In this document: piece by piece, positions 18,503 through 26,868 of the stretch
Layout: each line of letters opens with the position of its first letter
Numbering within the stretch: position 1 is the stretch's first letter
From: Cerasicoccus sp. TK19100
GTDB lineage: Bacteria > Verrucomicrobiota > Verrucomicrobiia > Opitutales > Cerasicoccaceae
Assembly: GCF_027257155.1 (NCBI RefSeq)
Contig: NZ_JAPWDU010000002.1
Coordinates: 124,001-188,000 of the forward strand
Direction: 5' to 3'
DNA: 64,000 nt
The notes under the pieces: generated by a model
The model's input: the letters and a program-made list of their open reading frames with translations, nothing else
What the model was told of the DNA's origin: nothing
Database searches by the model: none
Position numbers and translations under genes: made by a program

Positions 18503-19612
18503 CTATTTCTCTTCAGGATCGGCTACTTTTCGGACCTTCTTAATCCCGCCCTTTTTCGTTGGATTCTTGTTGGGGTTGGGAGTGGTCGTGAATCGTTTAC
18601 AGTGGTTATTCATCCAGCTGCGGTTGTATTTGCAGATGTCTTCGAAGATGACCGCAGTCAAATAAACCATTTCATCAGGGCTGCATTCGGGATCTTTGCC
18701 AACCAAGAAGAAGGCGCTACGGGCTAAATCTTTCGCTGCTTTCGCGAGTTGGCTCTTCCAGAGGGCATAGTGGGGCAATTCGTCGTCGGGGAGGGCCTTC
18801 TGGCGATCAGGTGGTCCAGGGAGCTGACAGAGGGACTGAGTCTGCTTCGATTTCGTGGAGTCAGGCCTTTTGTCGACGTCGGAAGACGTAGCTGGGCGCT
18901 GTTGTTCAGGACCAGCCTCTTTAGCAGCAGATGCTTGAGCCTTCTGATATTCAGATGAATGACCACCTTCGATATGTGTATATTTGTTTATGTTATTCTG
19001 ACTGGAGTTGGGCTCCTCAAATTCACCTGTGCTCTTTTTCGGCGTGGATACCGAGGTAGCTGTGGTCGTTGCTTCAGAGGCTTTGGCCTCCGATGGTAAG
19101 TCCTTTTGACCCGGCACAGGGGGCTTGCTGGTAGCAGAAGTCTTCTCTTGCTGAGACGTATTGGAGGCTACGGTCTGCTGGGACTTGGTTGGTTCAGTCG
19201 TCCCTGCTTCCACCCTCTGACTTTGCGCAGCGCGCTGTTGCTGATCATTGGACGACGCCTGGGAGTCAGGTGCGGCCTTGACTCCCGGCGAAGACTGGGG
19301 AACGCCACTGGGTCTTGACGTCTCGTGTTCAGTCCTCGCCGCGTCCGGTTTTCTTTCTGCAAGTCTCTGGGAAGCACCTTGCCCGGCCTGATTCTCCGTT
19401 GTTGGCTGAACCGGCTTTGACTGAGTGGCAGCCGTATGCTGAACGGCTTGAGCGGGAGTTGACGCCTGCCCACCTGCCGTTTGCCTGGTCACGTTGGCTA
19501 GCCGATCAGCGCCAGCTAAAGACTGTGCCTGTTGAGGCCCAGTCGCGTTATTGTCGTTTCGTTCGGCTGAAACCGAGTTCGAAGGTTTTTGAGTATCATT
19601 ATTATTGTCCAC
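18503..19612 (-). CDS. Low-complexity Q/S/T/A-rich protein with short C-terminal domain
   Basis: 369 residues. Residues 1-260 are a disordered region rich in Q, S, T, A, P, K (for example QQAQSLAGADRL, TAATQSKPVQPTTENQ). A ~90-residue ordered part follows (DDELPHYALWKSQLAKAAK, then FFLVGKDPECSPDEMVYL and ICKYNRSWMNNHCKRF) and a lysine-rich tail. I do not recognise the ordered domain. Such layouts occur in mobilisation or replication accessory proteins of mobile elements, but that is only analogy. It is transcribed divergently from the candidate structured RNA and relaxase-like gene. Confidence 0.6.
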   Translation of the reverse strand: MDNNNDTQKPSNSVSAERNDNNATGPQQAQSLAGADRLANVTRQTAGGQASTPAQAVQHTAATQSKPVQPTTENQAGQGASQRLAERKPDAARTEHETSRPSGVPQSSPGVKAAPDSQASSNDQQQRAAQSQRVEAGTTEPTKSQQTVASNTSQQEKTSATSKPPVPGQKDLPSEAKASEATTTATSVSTPKKSTGEFEEPNSSQNNINKYTHIEGGHSSEYQKAQASAAKEAGPEQQRPATSSDVDKRPDSTKSKQTQSLCQLPGPPDRQKALPDDELPHYALWKSQLAKAAKDLARSAFFLVGKDPECSPDEMVYLTAVIFEDICKYNRSWMNNHCKRFTTTPNPNKNPTKKGGIKKVRKVADPEEK

Positions 19613-19689
19613 AAGGATTCTAGTGGAACTATTTGAAGATAAAAAAAGAAAATAATGACTTTTTTTCTGAATTGATTGGCGGTGACTTC

Positions 19690-20269
19690 CGGCGCGGGAC
19701 TGTTGGACACGAACCGTCTGCTGGTTTGGACTGAGCCCGCGAATCGCCGGTCAGAACTTCGCGGCGTTATGTCGTCGCTGGGATGTCGCCAGATAGTGGT
19801 TTGGGCCCATGAGGTGGGTTCACTGTCAAGATACGTTCATCCAGCATGTAGCTTAAGGCTTGGGTAGTTGATGTTTACTTGAGGCAATTCTGGCGGCTTC
19901 TTGTCGCGTTCATGGTTGGCCGAACCATGGTGCTTATCAGCAACTGTGGCTCGTTACGAGGCACAGTCGTCTGTTTCTACCTTGTGGCGCTCCGAATTGC
20001 ACGGCGACTTCTACATGGTATAGGCAAGTAACATTGAAGTAACTTGCGAATTACTTGCTTCACGCGCTGAAGATTCATCGAGCGCACTTGTGCGCTACTT
20101 TCGATCTTCTTTATGGGCGCACTCGCAAAGCAGATCCACTACTTTGCTCATTCTTAAACGTCCGCACGAAGTAAGGACCGAGTGAAATTTGTAGATGTTC
20201 TCGGTTACATCCGAGAAACACAAATTTCTATACTCGCCTCCAATTTTCGACTAAAATTGGAGGATTTTT
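19690..20269 (+). ncRNA. Candidate large structured RNA (~580 nt) ending in an intrinsic terminator
   Basis: There is no credible gene here but an unusual density of strong hairpins. In order: CGCGGG/CCCGCG (19693-19741) enclosing AACC/GGTT; CATGGTT/AACCATG (19911-19929); ACTGTG-x-CTCG/CGAG-x-CACAGT with a 3-base loop (19943-19967); GAAGAT/ATCTTC enclosing AGCGCA/TGCGCT (20069-20109); GCAAAG/CTTTGC (20125-20147); GAAATTTG/CAAATTTC enclosing TTCTCGG/CCGAGAA (20184-20228). Last is an 11-bp terminator stem with T5. AAGTAA occurs twice directly and once inverted near 20025-20056. The 5' end is a guess and the strand is set by the terminator. The stretch could instead be an oriT/replication region. 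Confidence 0.5.
20237..20269 (+). terminator. Intrinsic terminator with no coding gene upstream
   Basis: A perfect 11-bp stem CCTCCAATTTT/AAAATTGGAGG with a 5-base loop is followed by ATTTTT. The nearest plus-strand gene upstream is over 3 kb away, so it most likely ends a non-coding transcript. Confidence 0.85.
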
Positions 20270-20582
20270 GATGGTTTCCTGACCATCGGCGCTGATCGGT
20301 TGATGGCGGATCAGCGACTGCTTGTAGCCAAAAGAAAAGCGCAGCCAAATAGATTCGTGTATCCAGGCACCAGAATTTCTAGCGCCGGATACACGGCCCG
20401 AGTGATCCCATCCACGGCGTCGTGCCAACACAGCGCCTTCCAGGCCTCGGGGACCTCGGGTATGCCATCGGGTTCTTACTGTTCAGGGAGCAGACAATAG
20501 TTCTAAACGGCGTCACCATAATAATGTGCGATTTTTGGAAAAACTAATGTCGCTATCGCCTTTTTTAACTATAGAATAAGAT
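20270..20582 (+). other. Hairpin-bearing region upstream of the relaxase-like gene (possible oriT)
   Basis: Two perfect inverted repeats occur: CGCTGATC/GATCAGCG with an 11-base loop (20290-20316) and CGTGTATCC/GGATACACG with a 22-base loop (20356-20395). Inverted repeats next to a relaxase gene are the usual look of a transfer origin, but no known nic sequence is recognised. No gene is seen. Confidence 0.35.
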
Positions 20583-22481
20583 ATGTCGCTTCCAGTTTTA
20601 GAACCAGTCGAGGTCGGAGAGGTCGCACACCTTTCGAAACATTTGATTCAAAAGTCGAAACGTCACATCCGTGACGCCGAATTCCTCGACCCCTGGTCGG
20701 AGCGGATGACGCTGCTGGATATGCCCACCATTAACGAATTCCGGGGCGGCGCTCGCGATCGTGATCACTTCCTGGAGCTCAATCAATTGGCCGTTGGCCG
20801 TCGAAACCGGAAATTCACGGCTTATCGGTTGACGGTTTCTCCGCCTGACATCGTCCAGGCTTTGCTCATGGTACTTCAACCAGATCAGCGAAATGAATTC
20901 ATTGGGCTTTGGCTCAAAATGGTTGATGAGTTTTTTGTCGAACGATGCGGAGACGTGCCAAGGCAGTTCGCTTTCCATACGGACAAGATCCGTCTTCATG
21001 TTGAGATACTCTTTTTGCGCGCTAACGAAAAAGGCAAGGCCTATCCAATGCCCAATGGGCTTGGGGACACCCGCCGGCGAGACCTAATCTCGCTTGCAGT
21101 TTATGCCGGGCTCTATTGCATGCCAATGGCGGAGGACTACCATACGCCTGAATTGGCCTATTGGGCCTACGAGTTGACCACGATCACCAAAGAGTTCTTG
21201 CGGCAGAAAGTGGATGGCTGGAGTGCAGAGTCGGAAGTTCGACTAATGAGCTTGGCGGCTGAGGCATTATCGATTCTTGAAGTGTGTACATCCGATCCAA
21301 CCTTGGACAATCGGCCCAAGTTTTGTGGGCAATTACGCAAAGCTTTCGGTCCCACATTCCCGGTGCCGGGATCGCATCCGAGTCAGCAATTGAAACAATT
21401 CTTAGACCGCCCGGCACCAGAGCTAATACCGGTCGCAGACGATATTCCTCGCTGGCTTGAAACTGGACGTCTTCGTCGACTCGAGGTTGAGGCGCGGCGG
21501 AAGGAGGATCAGGATATGTTCAAAGAGAGACCCAAAAGGCAAAGGACATACCTCAAGCAAGCGGCCTGCGAGAAGCGGGAGAAGTCAAAAGCAGGCCAAG
21601 CATCCCAGGTCGGTGGAGGGGCAACATCTGCTTCTGGAGAACAGAGCACTGATTTGGAGGATGTCATTGTTCCGCATGAGAAGTTGAGCACTTCGGAGGA
21701 AGTCTTGGCCCCAGTAGGGCCATTCATGCCACGCCAAAGCAAGCTGGATGAACACGCAAATAAAGATGAAGCCAATGAATATGCTTCAACCAACCTCGAA
21801 GCCTCCGGGCACGAGCCAGAATCTGAATTGGGTGAGGGTGACGCCGACGAGCCCGAAGCGTTCCCGCAGGAGGACCCAGATGAAGCCAAGACAGCCATCT
21901 CACCCGAGAAATTGATGAGCGTATCCGTTGCAGGCTTAGTTTTCGAACTCTACCGAGCTCCTCAGGTTAAAGTCTGGCGCGTTCACCACAGCGAAGAGCC
22001 AGACGAGAGCGAAATGTCCGACGAAGAATTGGAAGGATTTCAAGCCTGGATTCAACAAATGGATTTACGGATCGATGTGATGTTTGGAGAAGATGTCGAA
22101 AGACGCTTGCGCTACATGATAATGTGGTATCAAAAAGAGCGCAAGGCGATGGTAAAGCCAAGCCAGCCAGGTCGAGAACCGGAAAGTCCTGTCGAGCAAC
22201 CGGAAGAGTTGACGGGGGGTAATTCAACGCCGCCCACGCTTGGAATTCACGAACCCAAAACCACCGAGTCAAATGGGGATGACATACCCGATGATGAACG
22301 AAAGGCCTTTGCTGAATGGGTGGAGAAGCAGGATATGAGACGCTTTATTCAACTAACATGGGACTCAAGCATCGATCCGGTGCTGTTGCAAACAGAGATG
22401 TATAACGCGTATTTGAAGGAAAAACGTGAGCAGAGTAAATTGCCCGAATCCCCGGAGAAGCCAAAGTTCGGGTCGCCGTAA
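20583..22481 (+). CDS. Divergent relaxase-like (mobilisation) protein
   Basis: 632 residues. The N-terminal ~190 residues show the layout of MOB relaxases. A strand with FTAYRLTVSPP is followed by a helix and then HTDKIRLHVEILFLR. That matches relaxase motif III (H-x-D-x5-H-x-H) except that the third histidine is Glu. GKAYPMPNGLGD follows, as in relaxase active-site loops. After residue ~290 come charged, partly disordered stretches (RRKEDQDMFKERPKRQR) and two repeats of a D-E-x-(L/A)-F-x-x-W type segment (LEGFQAWIQQMDLRI and RKAFAEWVEKQDMRRFI). The family assignment rests on this short motif and is not secure. A divergent DNA-nicking enzyme for transfer or replication is inferred. Confidence 0.5.
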   Translation: MSLPVLEPVEVGEVAHLSKHLIQKSKRHIRDAEFLDPWSERMTLLDMPTINEFRGGARDRDHFLELNQLAVGRRNRKFTAYRLTVSPPDIVQALLMVLQPDQRNEFIGLWLKMVDEFFVERCGDVPRQFAFHTDKIRLHVEILFLRANEKGKAYPMPNGLGDTRRRDLISLAVYAGLYCMPMAEDYHTPELAYWAYELTTITKEFLRQKVDGWSAESEVRLMSLAAEALSILEVCTSDPTLDNRPKFCGQLRKAFGPTFPVPGSHPSQQLKQFLDRPAPELIPVADDIPRWLETGRLRRLEVEARRKEDQDMFKERPKRQRTYLKQAACEKREKSKAGQASQVGGGATSASGEQSTDLEDVIVPHEKLSTSEEVLAPVGPFMPRQSKLDEHANKDEANEYASTNLEASGHEPESELGEGDADEPEAFPQEDPDEAKTAISPEKLMSVSVAGLVFELYRAPQVKVWRVHHSEEPDESEMSDEELEGFQAWIQQMDLRIDVMFGEDVERRLRYMIMWYQKERKAMVKPSQPGREPESPVEQPEELTGGNSTPPTLGIHEPKTTESNGDDIPDDERKAFAEWVEKQDMRRFIQLTWDSSIDPVLLQTEMYNAYLKEKREQSKLPESPEKPKFGSP

Positions 22482-22568
22482 TTGCCTGCCCATGTGTTTG
22501 CAGGGCGCATGAAGAGATATCCTATATCCTCAGCGAAAAATGGTATTTACCATTTACCCAAGCAACCT

Positions 22569-24314
22569 TCAGATTAAATATTCATCATTCATGTCAGGAT
22601 GCGGCTCAAAGCATGGGTATGAAACATAAATCAGGCCGTTTTCATCGCGGTATTTTGTGTGGCGGGCAAAGAGCTGATTTGCCATTTCGCATAGCGAGTC
22701 GGAGAGGTAGAATTGGTGTTTCCTCAGCCATTCAAGAATTGCGCACGCCCGGTCGTCGTCCAATGCGGAAAGACTTAACACCGCATTTACTTCCTTCTCT
22801 GCATTCTCAAGCTCGCTGCGCTTCAGTTGCGGCTTCAGGTTGGGTATCCATTCGGCGTTCCCATCTTCAGAAACTATGATTGCCATGCATTCATTTTTAT
22901 CGGCGATGTAGCGAACGCTTGAATTGTAACGGGCTCCTCGGCCCGGATCGCCCAATTGCGTAGCCATACCGTCTAAAATGACACCAATTGCATAGCAAAT
23001 GCCCGTGGGGTCGATCAATAGCGCCCCATCAATTGAAGTTAAACGACCAACCAGATCAGTTGTCAGCGATATCGGCTCAATCGGCGTGGCTTGGTTGGCC
23101 AAACGCTTTGCCTCGGATTCTGCGTCCTGAATAACAATCAATAGTGTTCCCTTTTTCTGGGCGTAGGCTGCTTGAGAAAGACCGACAAGCCGGTCTACAT
23201 CCTTAGTGGCAATGTCAGGGAAAATCCTGCGAATGTCATCAGCAAGCTTGATCAGGTCAATTGGTGTCAGGGGCAATTCAGGAGTACCATACCGGACTCG
23301 CATTAATGCGTGCCCATCGTGGCGCAGTTCCCATAAATAATGTCCATAAAACCGCACCTCAAAGAGATCTGCGCTGGTCTGATCATATTTTCCCCGAACG
23401 TGGCCAAAGCCCAATATAGCACGCCCGTCACAAATAAGACGTTCTGCGTGCCCAACCATTTCCAGCAACTTGCGAACTTGGCGATATGAAGTTAGCGGTA
23501 CGGGCTCCAAGAGGGTCAATGCAAACTCAATATTGGGATGGTTTCGATTGACGATAAGCATCCCTCCCGAAATTGCCGCCTTCTCATAGGTGAGTGAAGC
23601 GATGACATTACACGACCGGAAAAGGCCGTACAGGCCTTCAATTTTCTTTACCGCCCAAATGGGCGTGTCCATCAGTCTGGCCCCAGCCGCTCGCAAGGTC
23701 TCTGCTGGTGAGCGTTCACTAAAGATAGCAATGAACTCGGGCTCAGGTTTATACAGAGACCTACGACAATCCGTAAGAAATTCGGCGATTACCGCATCTA
23801 GAAATGACTTGGACGGACCGTAGCGTCTTTCCGCATGCACTTTGGCAAGGTTTAAAGCGCCATGTCCTTTCGGGTCATGAACATAGAGGACGACTCCAAC
23901 ATCATAATTCAGCACAGGCAATAAGCCTGAGAAATGGTAGGTTCCTGGGCGTTGATTTCTCCAGCCATTGAGAACGGATGATACCGCGTCGTGCATCGCA
24001 TGTGCCCGCACCCTTCGCTGGATGGAGTCATAGTGCGATTGAACTGTCGTGATGATATCCCGCTCAGGGGCCAAGGCATACCGGTGCTCAGCATCTTCTC
24101 TGACTCCGGAAAAGTCCTCGGGCTTAAATCCACAGTTTTCAGGTTCGAGGCAGACTGGGTGCGAATTCTCCTCCTCTTCGCGGCGTAATCCCAGCAAGAA
24201 AACCTCGGTTTCAAAGTCGGGACTGAGTTCTTTAAACAGATTAGCAGCGGCATTCTTGACTGAAATCTGAAAGGTACGTTGATAGCCCCACATGAATAAA
24301 CGTATAGTCTGCAT
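22569..24314 (-). CDS. DisA_N (DAC)-like domain protein, probable nucleotide sensor
   Basis: 581 residues. Near residues 430-500 the sequence follows the diadenylate cyclase (DisA_N) pattern: DGALLID (the DGA motif), a glycine-rich turn where the RHR motif is expected (GARYNSS instead of RHR), and IIVSEDG. Loss of the RHR motif argues against cyclase activity and fits the DAC-related sensor domains (DACNV type) found in predicted nucleotide-based conflict systems. The N-terminal ~400 residues have no recognised domain, apart from a WAVKKIEGLYGLF segment and strand-rich repeats. It is the last gene of a tight operon: 6 bases separate it from the DUF3800 gene. A defence role is inferred from this setting. 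Confidence 0.65.
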   Translation of the reverse strand: MQTIRLFMWGYQRTFQISVKNAAANLFKELSPDFETEVFLLGLRREEEENSHPVCLEPENCGFKPEDFSGVREDAEHRYALAPERDIITTVQSHYDSIQRRVRAHAMHDAVSSVLNGWRNQRPGTYHFSGLLPVLNYDVGVVLYVHDPKGHGALNLAKVHAERRYGPSKSFLDAVIAEFLTDCRRSLYKPEPEFIAIFSERSPAETLRAAGARLMDTPIWAVKKIEGLYGLFRSCNVIASLTYEKAAISGGMLIVNRNHPNIEFALTLLEPVPLTSYRQVRKLLEMVGHAERLICDGRAILGFGHVRGKYDQTSADLFEVRFYGHYLWELRHDGHALMRVRYGTPELPLTPIDLIKLADDIRRIFPDIATKDVDRLVGLSQAAYAQKKGTLLIVIQDAESEAKRLANQATPIEPISLTTDLVGRLTSIDGALLIDPTGICYAIGVILDGMATQLGDPGRGARYNSSVRYIADKNECMAIIVSEDGNAEWIPNLKPQLKRSELENAEKEVNAVLSLSALDDDRACAILEWLRKHQFYLSDSLCEMANQLFARHTKYRDENGLIYVSYPCFEPHPDMNDEYLI

Positions 24315-24320
24315 GTTTGA

Positions 24321-25448
24321 TTACTGCCTATCGGCATCCCCCTTCATGGTTTCCATCATTCGTGTGAACACCGCCACGCTGAATTGACCTGAAGACATCA
24401 TGGTTCCGGTTTTCGGAGTGCCACCGAGAGTCGGATGCATGCCCGTCAACATTTCACACACCCAGCCGCCGATCGCGGGATGCGCTGCACGAGTTAAGTA
24501 TTCATCAATGGACTCTCCCTTAAAGGCGCGTTTCGTATACTCACGCACTGCGGCAATCATGCAATCTGCCCCCCGGATCAGTGGTTGAATTTCTGAAGAG
24601 GCAAAAGTGAGGGATGTGATGTTTTCCAAGCCATAATTTATTCTCCTGCCGTCCTTAAATAGAATAGCCCCTGGCTTAGCATTTTTGTATAAACCAAAGA
24701 CTTTTTCAAAGCATTGGGAAAACTCCTTGATTGAGTCATGCACAAGGTCAATCGATACTGGAAAATGATTTTCAATGTCTTGGAACATTCCTACGAATAA
24801 GGGCATATTTAAACTGCTCCAACCGGTGATTTGTTCGTTGATCGCTGCGGATTCTGAGCCCACATCCTCTCCGATGGTGGATTCAATCCCTTCCAGGCGA
24901 CGTAAGCTTTCTTCGTCGTTAGTTTGCCTGAAGTATTCGATCCACGCCTGGTAGTTCGCCGTGATGGCACCGGCCTCGCCATCCTGATAGGCTTTTGCGA
25001 ATTCCTCGATTAGCTGGTCTGGACCTTCATAAAATTTCTGCGCCCAGCTTTGGCGTGCGTCGGGATCAAGCAGCTCAGAATTTTCAATGTTGGCGTTATA
25101 GGCAGGGTCGTAGAATGATTCGACGATCTTTGCACATACGGCAAAACGCTTTTCGGCTAAGTAAAAATAGGGAATGGCTTTCTGCGCCATGAGTTGTATC
25201 AAGGATGCTATGTATTGGCGGCCTCTTTGAGATTTGATGAGTTGAGCTCCCTTCACTTCCTTGCCGGAATCAAAGCCATTATCACGCTCAAAATCCTCGA
25301 TCGCCCTCATTAAGGATGGGCGATCTTCGTGTTTTACGAGCCACCCGCCATAAACGAAAATGGGTTGTTGCGGATCGATGAAATTTCTTCCGCTATTTCC
25401 TGTTTCGTCGCAGAAGAACGAATGGTCTGATCGGTTTATGGCATCCAT
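24321..25448 (-). CDS. DUF3800-family protein (RNase H-like fold, putative nuclease)
   Basis: 375 residues from the ATG at 25448; a longer frame exists upstream but overlaps the preceding gene. The N-terminus has the DUF3800 hallmark DETGNSG followed by VYGGWLV. Further acidic residues of the RNase H-like core are in VSIDLVHDS and the ADCMIAAVREY helix. DUF3800 proteins are common in defence islands and beside toxins, and are predicted to cut nucleic acid; activity here is inferred. The start is joined to the preceding gene by TAG-A-ATG (stop 25450-25452, start 25448), so the two are translationally coupled. The DAC-like gene follows directly. Confidence 0.8.
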   Translation of the reverse strand: MDAINRSDHSFFCDETGNSGRNFIDPQQPIFVYGGWLVKHEDRPSLMRAIEDFERDNGFDSGKEVKGAQLIKSQRGRQYIASLIQLMAQKAIPYFYLAEKRFAVCAKIVESFYDPAYNANIENSELLDPDARQSWAQKFYEGPDQLIEEFAKAYQDGEAGAITANYQAWIEYFRQTNDEESLRRLEGIESTIGEDVGSESAAINEQITGWSSLNMPLFVGMFQDIENHFPVSIDLVHDSIKEFSQCFEKVFGLYKNAKPGAILFKDGRRINYGLENITSLTFASSEIQPLIRGADCMIAAVREYTKRAFKGESIDEYLTRAAHPAIGGWVCEMLTGMHPTLGGTPKTGTMMSSGQFSVAVFTRMMETMKGDADRQ

Positions 25449-25449
25449 T

Positions 25450-25728
25450 CTATCGGGTAGAATCTGAATAATTGTGTATGAGACCCTCCGCACGATCAAC
25501 GTAAGTCGTAATCGTGGTTTCCCGCTCATTGGGACTAATCGGCCAGATCGGTTCACTGGCATGCTGATCAATCCTGGAACGAACTTCCTCTAAATCGATG
25601 GCCAATCCAAGTGCGTCGTAAACCTCGCCTATGGCATAGTCGAAGCGATCAAGGTCGATGGGGTGGAATGTGTTCCAAGTCGGTGTTTTGGCCCATTCTT
25701 CAATGGGGAAGTAGGGATCTGAGTCCAT
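25450..25728 (-). CDS. Small first gene of the DUF3800/DAC-like operon (unknown)
   Basis: 92 residues, acidic and aromatic (MDSDPYFPIEEWAKTPTW, FDYAIGEVYDALGL, ending YSDSTR). No known domain. Its stop is one base before the DUF3800 start, so it is part of the operon and may be a partner or an inhibitor of the putative nuclease. The same gap pattern is seen in toxin/antitoxin and small-regulator operons, but nothing in the sequence shows which it is. Confidence 0.65.
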   Translation of the reverse strand: MDSDPYFPIEEWAKTPTWNTFHPIDLDRFDYAIGEVYDALGLAIDLEEVRSRIDQHASEPIWPISPNERETTITTYVDRAEGLIHNYSDSTR

Positions 25729-25778
25729 TCAAGCATCATGGGATGTTCGACTGCTAAATTCAATTAATTTTGGTTAGA

Positions 25779-26564
25779 TCATTGTTCTTTGTATACTACA
25801 TCTTTGTCGCCGGACTCCTGACCTCCAATATCCATTGCGATTTTAATGATCTTCGGCATAACTAACTTGATTTGATTTTTGATCTGCTTGCGATCGGCAT
25901 CGTTAATTTTCAAATTCGGCTTTTGAAGAGATTTGCGCACATGCCAGCGAGTCCGTGCGCTACAGCGCCATGCCAACCAGCGTATGGTGTCATCCAATTC
26001 ATCAAGCTGCTGAACGACATTTCCTTGATGGGCTTCTACTTTGTACTCCTGTATAGCTGGATGGAACATCAGTTCTTCGAATATGGACTCCGCTTCCCTC
26101 TGGTAGCTTTCCAGCGAGCTGATGAGAATTTTAATGTTCGTGGAGCCACTAAGCTTATAGGCAGCAACGGGATCTCGTTCCGATAACTGATCCAGCGCGC
26201 TATAGAAAGATGACTGAAATGCCTCTGGAAGCATCCCGAACTGCCGAAATATGCTGCTTAGCATTTGGTTTATCAGTCCGCTAATTTTTTGGAAAGCCTG
26301 ATCAAACTCTTCATCGCTCTCAATCCCGTGCTCTCGAAATGAATCCTTAAAAATTTGCAGAAACTCATCCAAAAAGCTCTGAGGAATCGGTGTGTTTGAA
26401 ATTCGTAGAGAATACCGTAGTTCCAAGAGGTAAAACAGAACGCGCTTAGCCATTCGCTTCTCTTCTGCTCGGGTGCGAAAATAGTAGGTGCCGGTCGCAG
26501 TTAGTATCGATATGGGAATCGCCAGATCATTGATCCAGGGCAAAATATCGGCTTTGAAGTCCAT
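25779..26564 (-). CDS. Single-pass membrane protein of unknown function
   Basis: 261 residues from the ATG at 26564 (MDFKADILPWINDLAIP); an upstream open stretch overlaps the small RHH gene and is not used. One transmembrane helix lies at about residues 10-27 (WINDLAIPISILTATGTYYF). A ~230-residue cytoplasmic helical domain follows (KRMAKRVLFYLLELRYSL, FQSSFYSALDQLSER, ELDDTIRWLAWRC). The topology resembles phage-defence membrane effectors with one anchor and a helical sensor, but no family is recognised. It lies 50 bases upstream of the three-gene DAC-like operon in the same direction. Confidence 0.65.
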   Translation of the reverse strand: MDFKADILPWINDLAIPISILTATGTYYFRTRAEEKRMAKRVLFYLLELRYSLRISNTPIPQSFLDEFLQIFKDSFREHGIESDEEFDQAFQKISGLINQMLSSIFRQFGMLPEAFQSSFYSALDQLSERDPVAAYKLSGSTNIKILISSLESYQREAESIFEELMFHPAIQEYKVEAHQGNVVQQLDELDDTIRWLAWRCSARTRWHVRKSLQKPNLKINDADRKQIKNQIKLVMPKIIKIAMDIGGQESGDKDVVYKEQ

Positions 26565-26613
26565 AGTTAAATGATCGCCTAGTAGGATCTTGCCTCGCAA
26601 AGGTTCAGATCGC

Positions 26614-26769
26614 CTATTCAATGAGGCCTCTGGCCTTGAGCCCTTCCATGAGTAGCTTTCGAGCCATTGCAGCTGTTGGACGTTCATCCTCCTTGGCGAG
26701 TTTTTTTATTATTTTTAAGACGTCGTCATCCACTCTTACGCCAATCGTGGTATTCTTTTTGTCCTTCAT
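26614..26769 (-). CDS. Small ribbon-helix-helix protein (51 aa)
   Basis: A short frame from the ATG at 26767-26769 encodes MKDKKNTTIGVRVDDDVL, then KIIKKLAKEDERPTAAMARKLL and MEGLKARGLIE. The strand TTIGVRVDDDVL and helix-turn-helix EDERPTAAMARKLL are a textbook RHH (CopG/MetJ) fold. It precedes the single-pass membrane protein by 49 bases on the same strand and probably controls that gene and perhaps the defence operon after it, in the manner of an antitoxin or autorepressor. Confidence 0.78.
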   Translation of the reverse strand: MKDKKNTTIGVRVDDDVLKIIKKLAKEDERPTAAMARKLLMEGLKARGLIE

Positions 26770-26868
26770 GCTAGCGAAGTTAGCTTTTTGGGCTTGCCGG
26801 CACGAATGTTTGCGCGCTTATTGTGTGCGCGTATGCTAGCAAAATAATAAACTCTACTATATATTCCT

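Noticed and set aside
19676-20500. Short plus-strand frames within the structured region
   Set aside because: They have no family features, weak starts and cross the hairpins and terminator; the RNA structure explains the region better.
22545-22562. Palindrome AAATGGTA/TACCATTT as an operator of the DAC-like operon
   Set aside because: It lies after the last stop codon of that operon, where a weak terminator is more likely.
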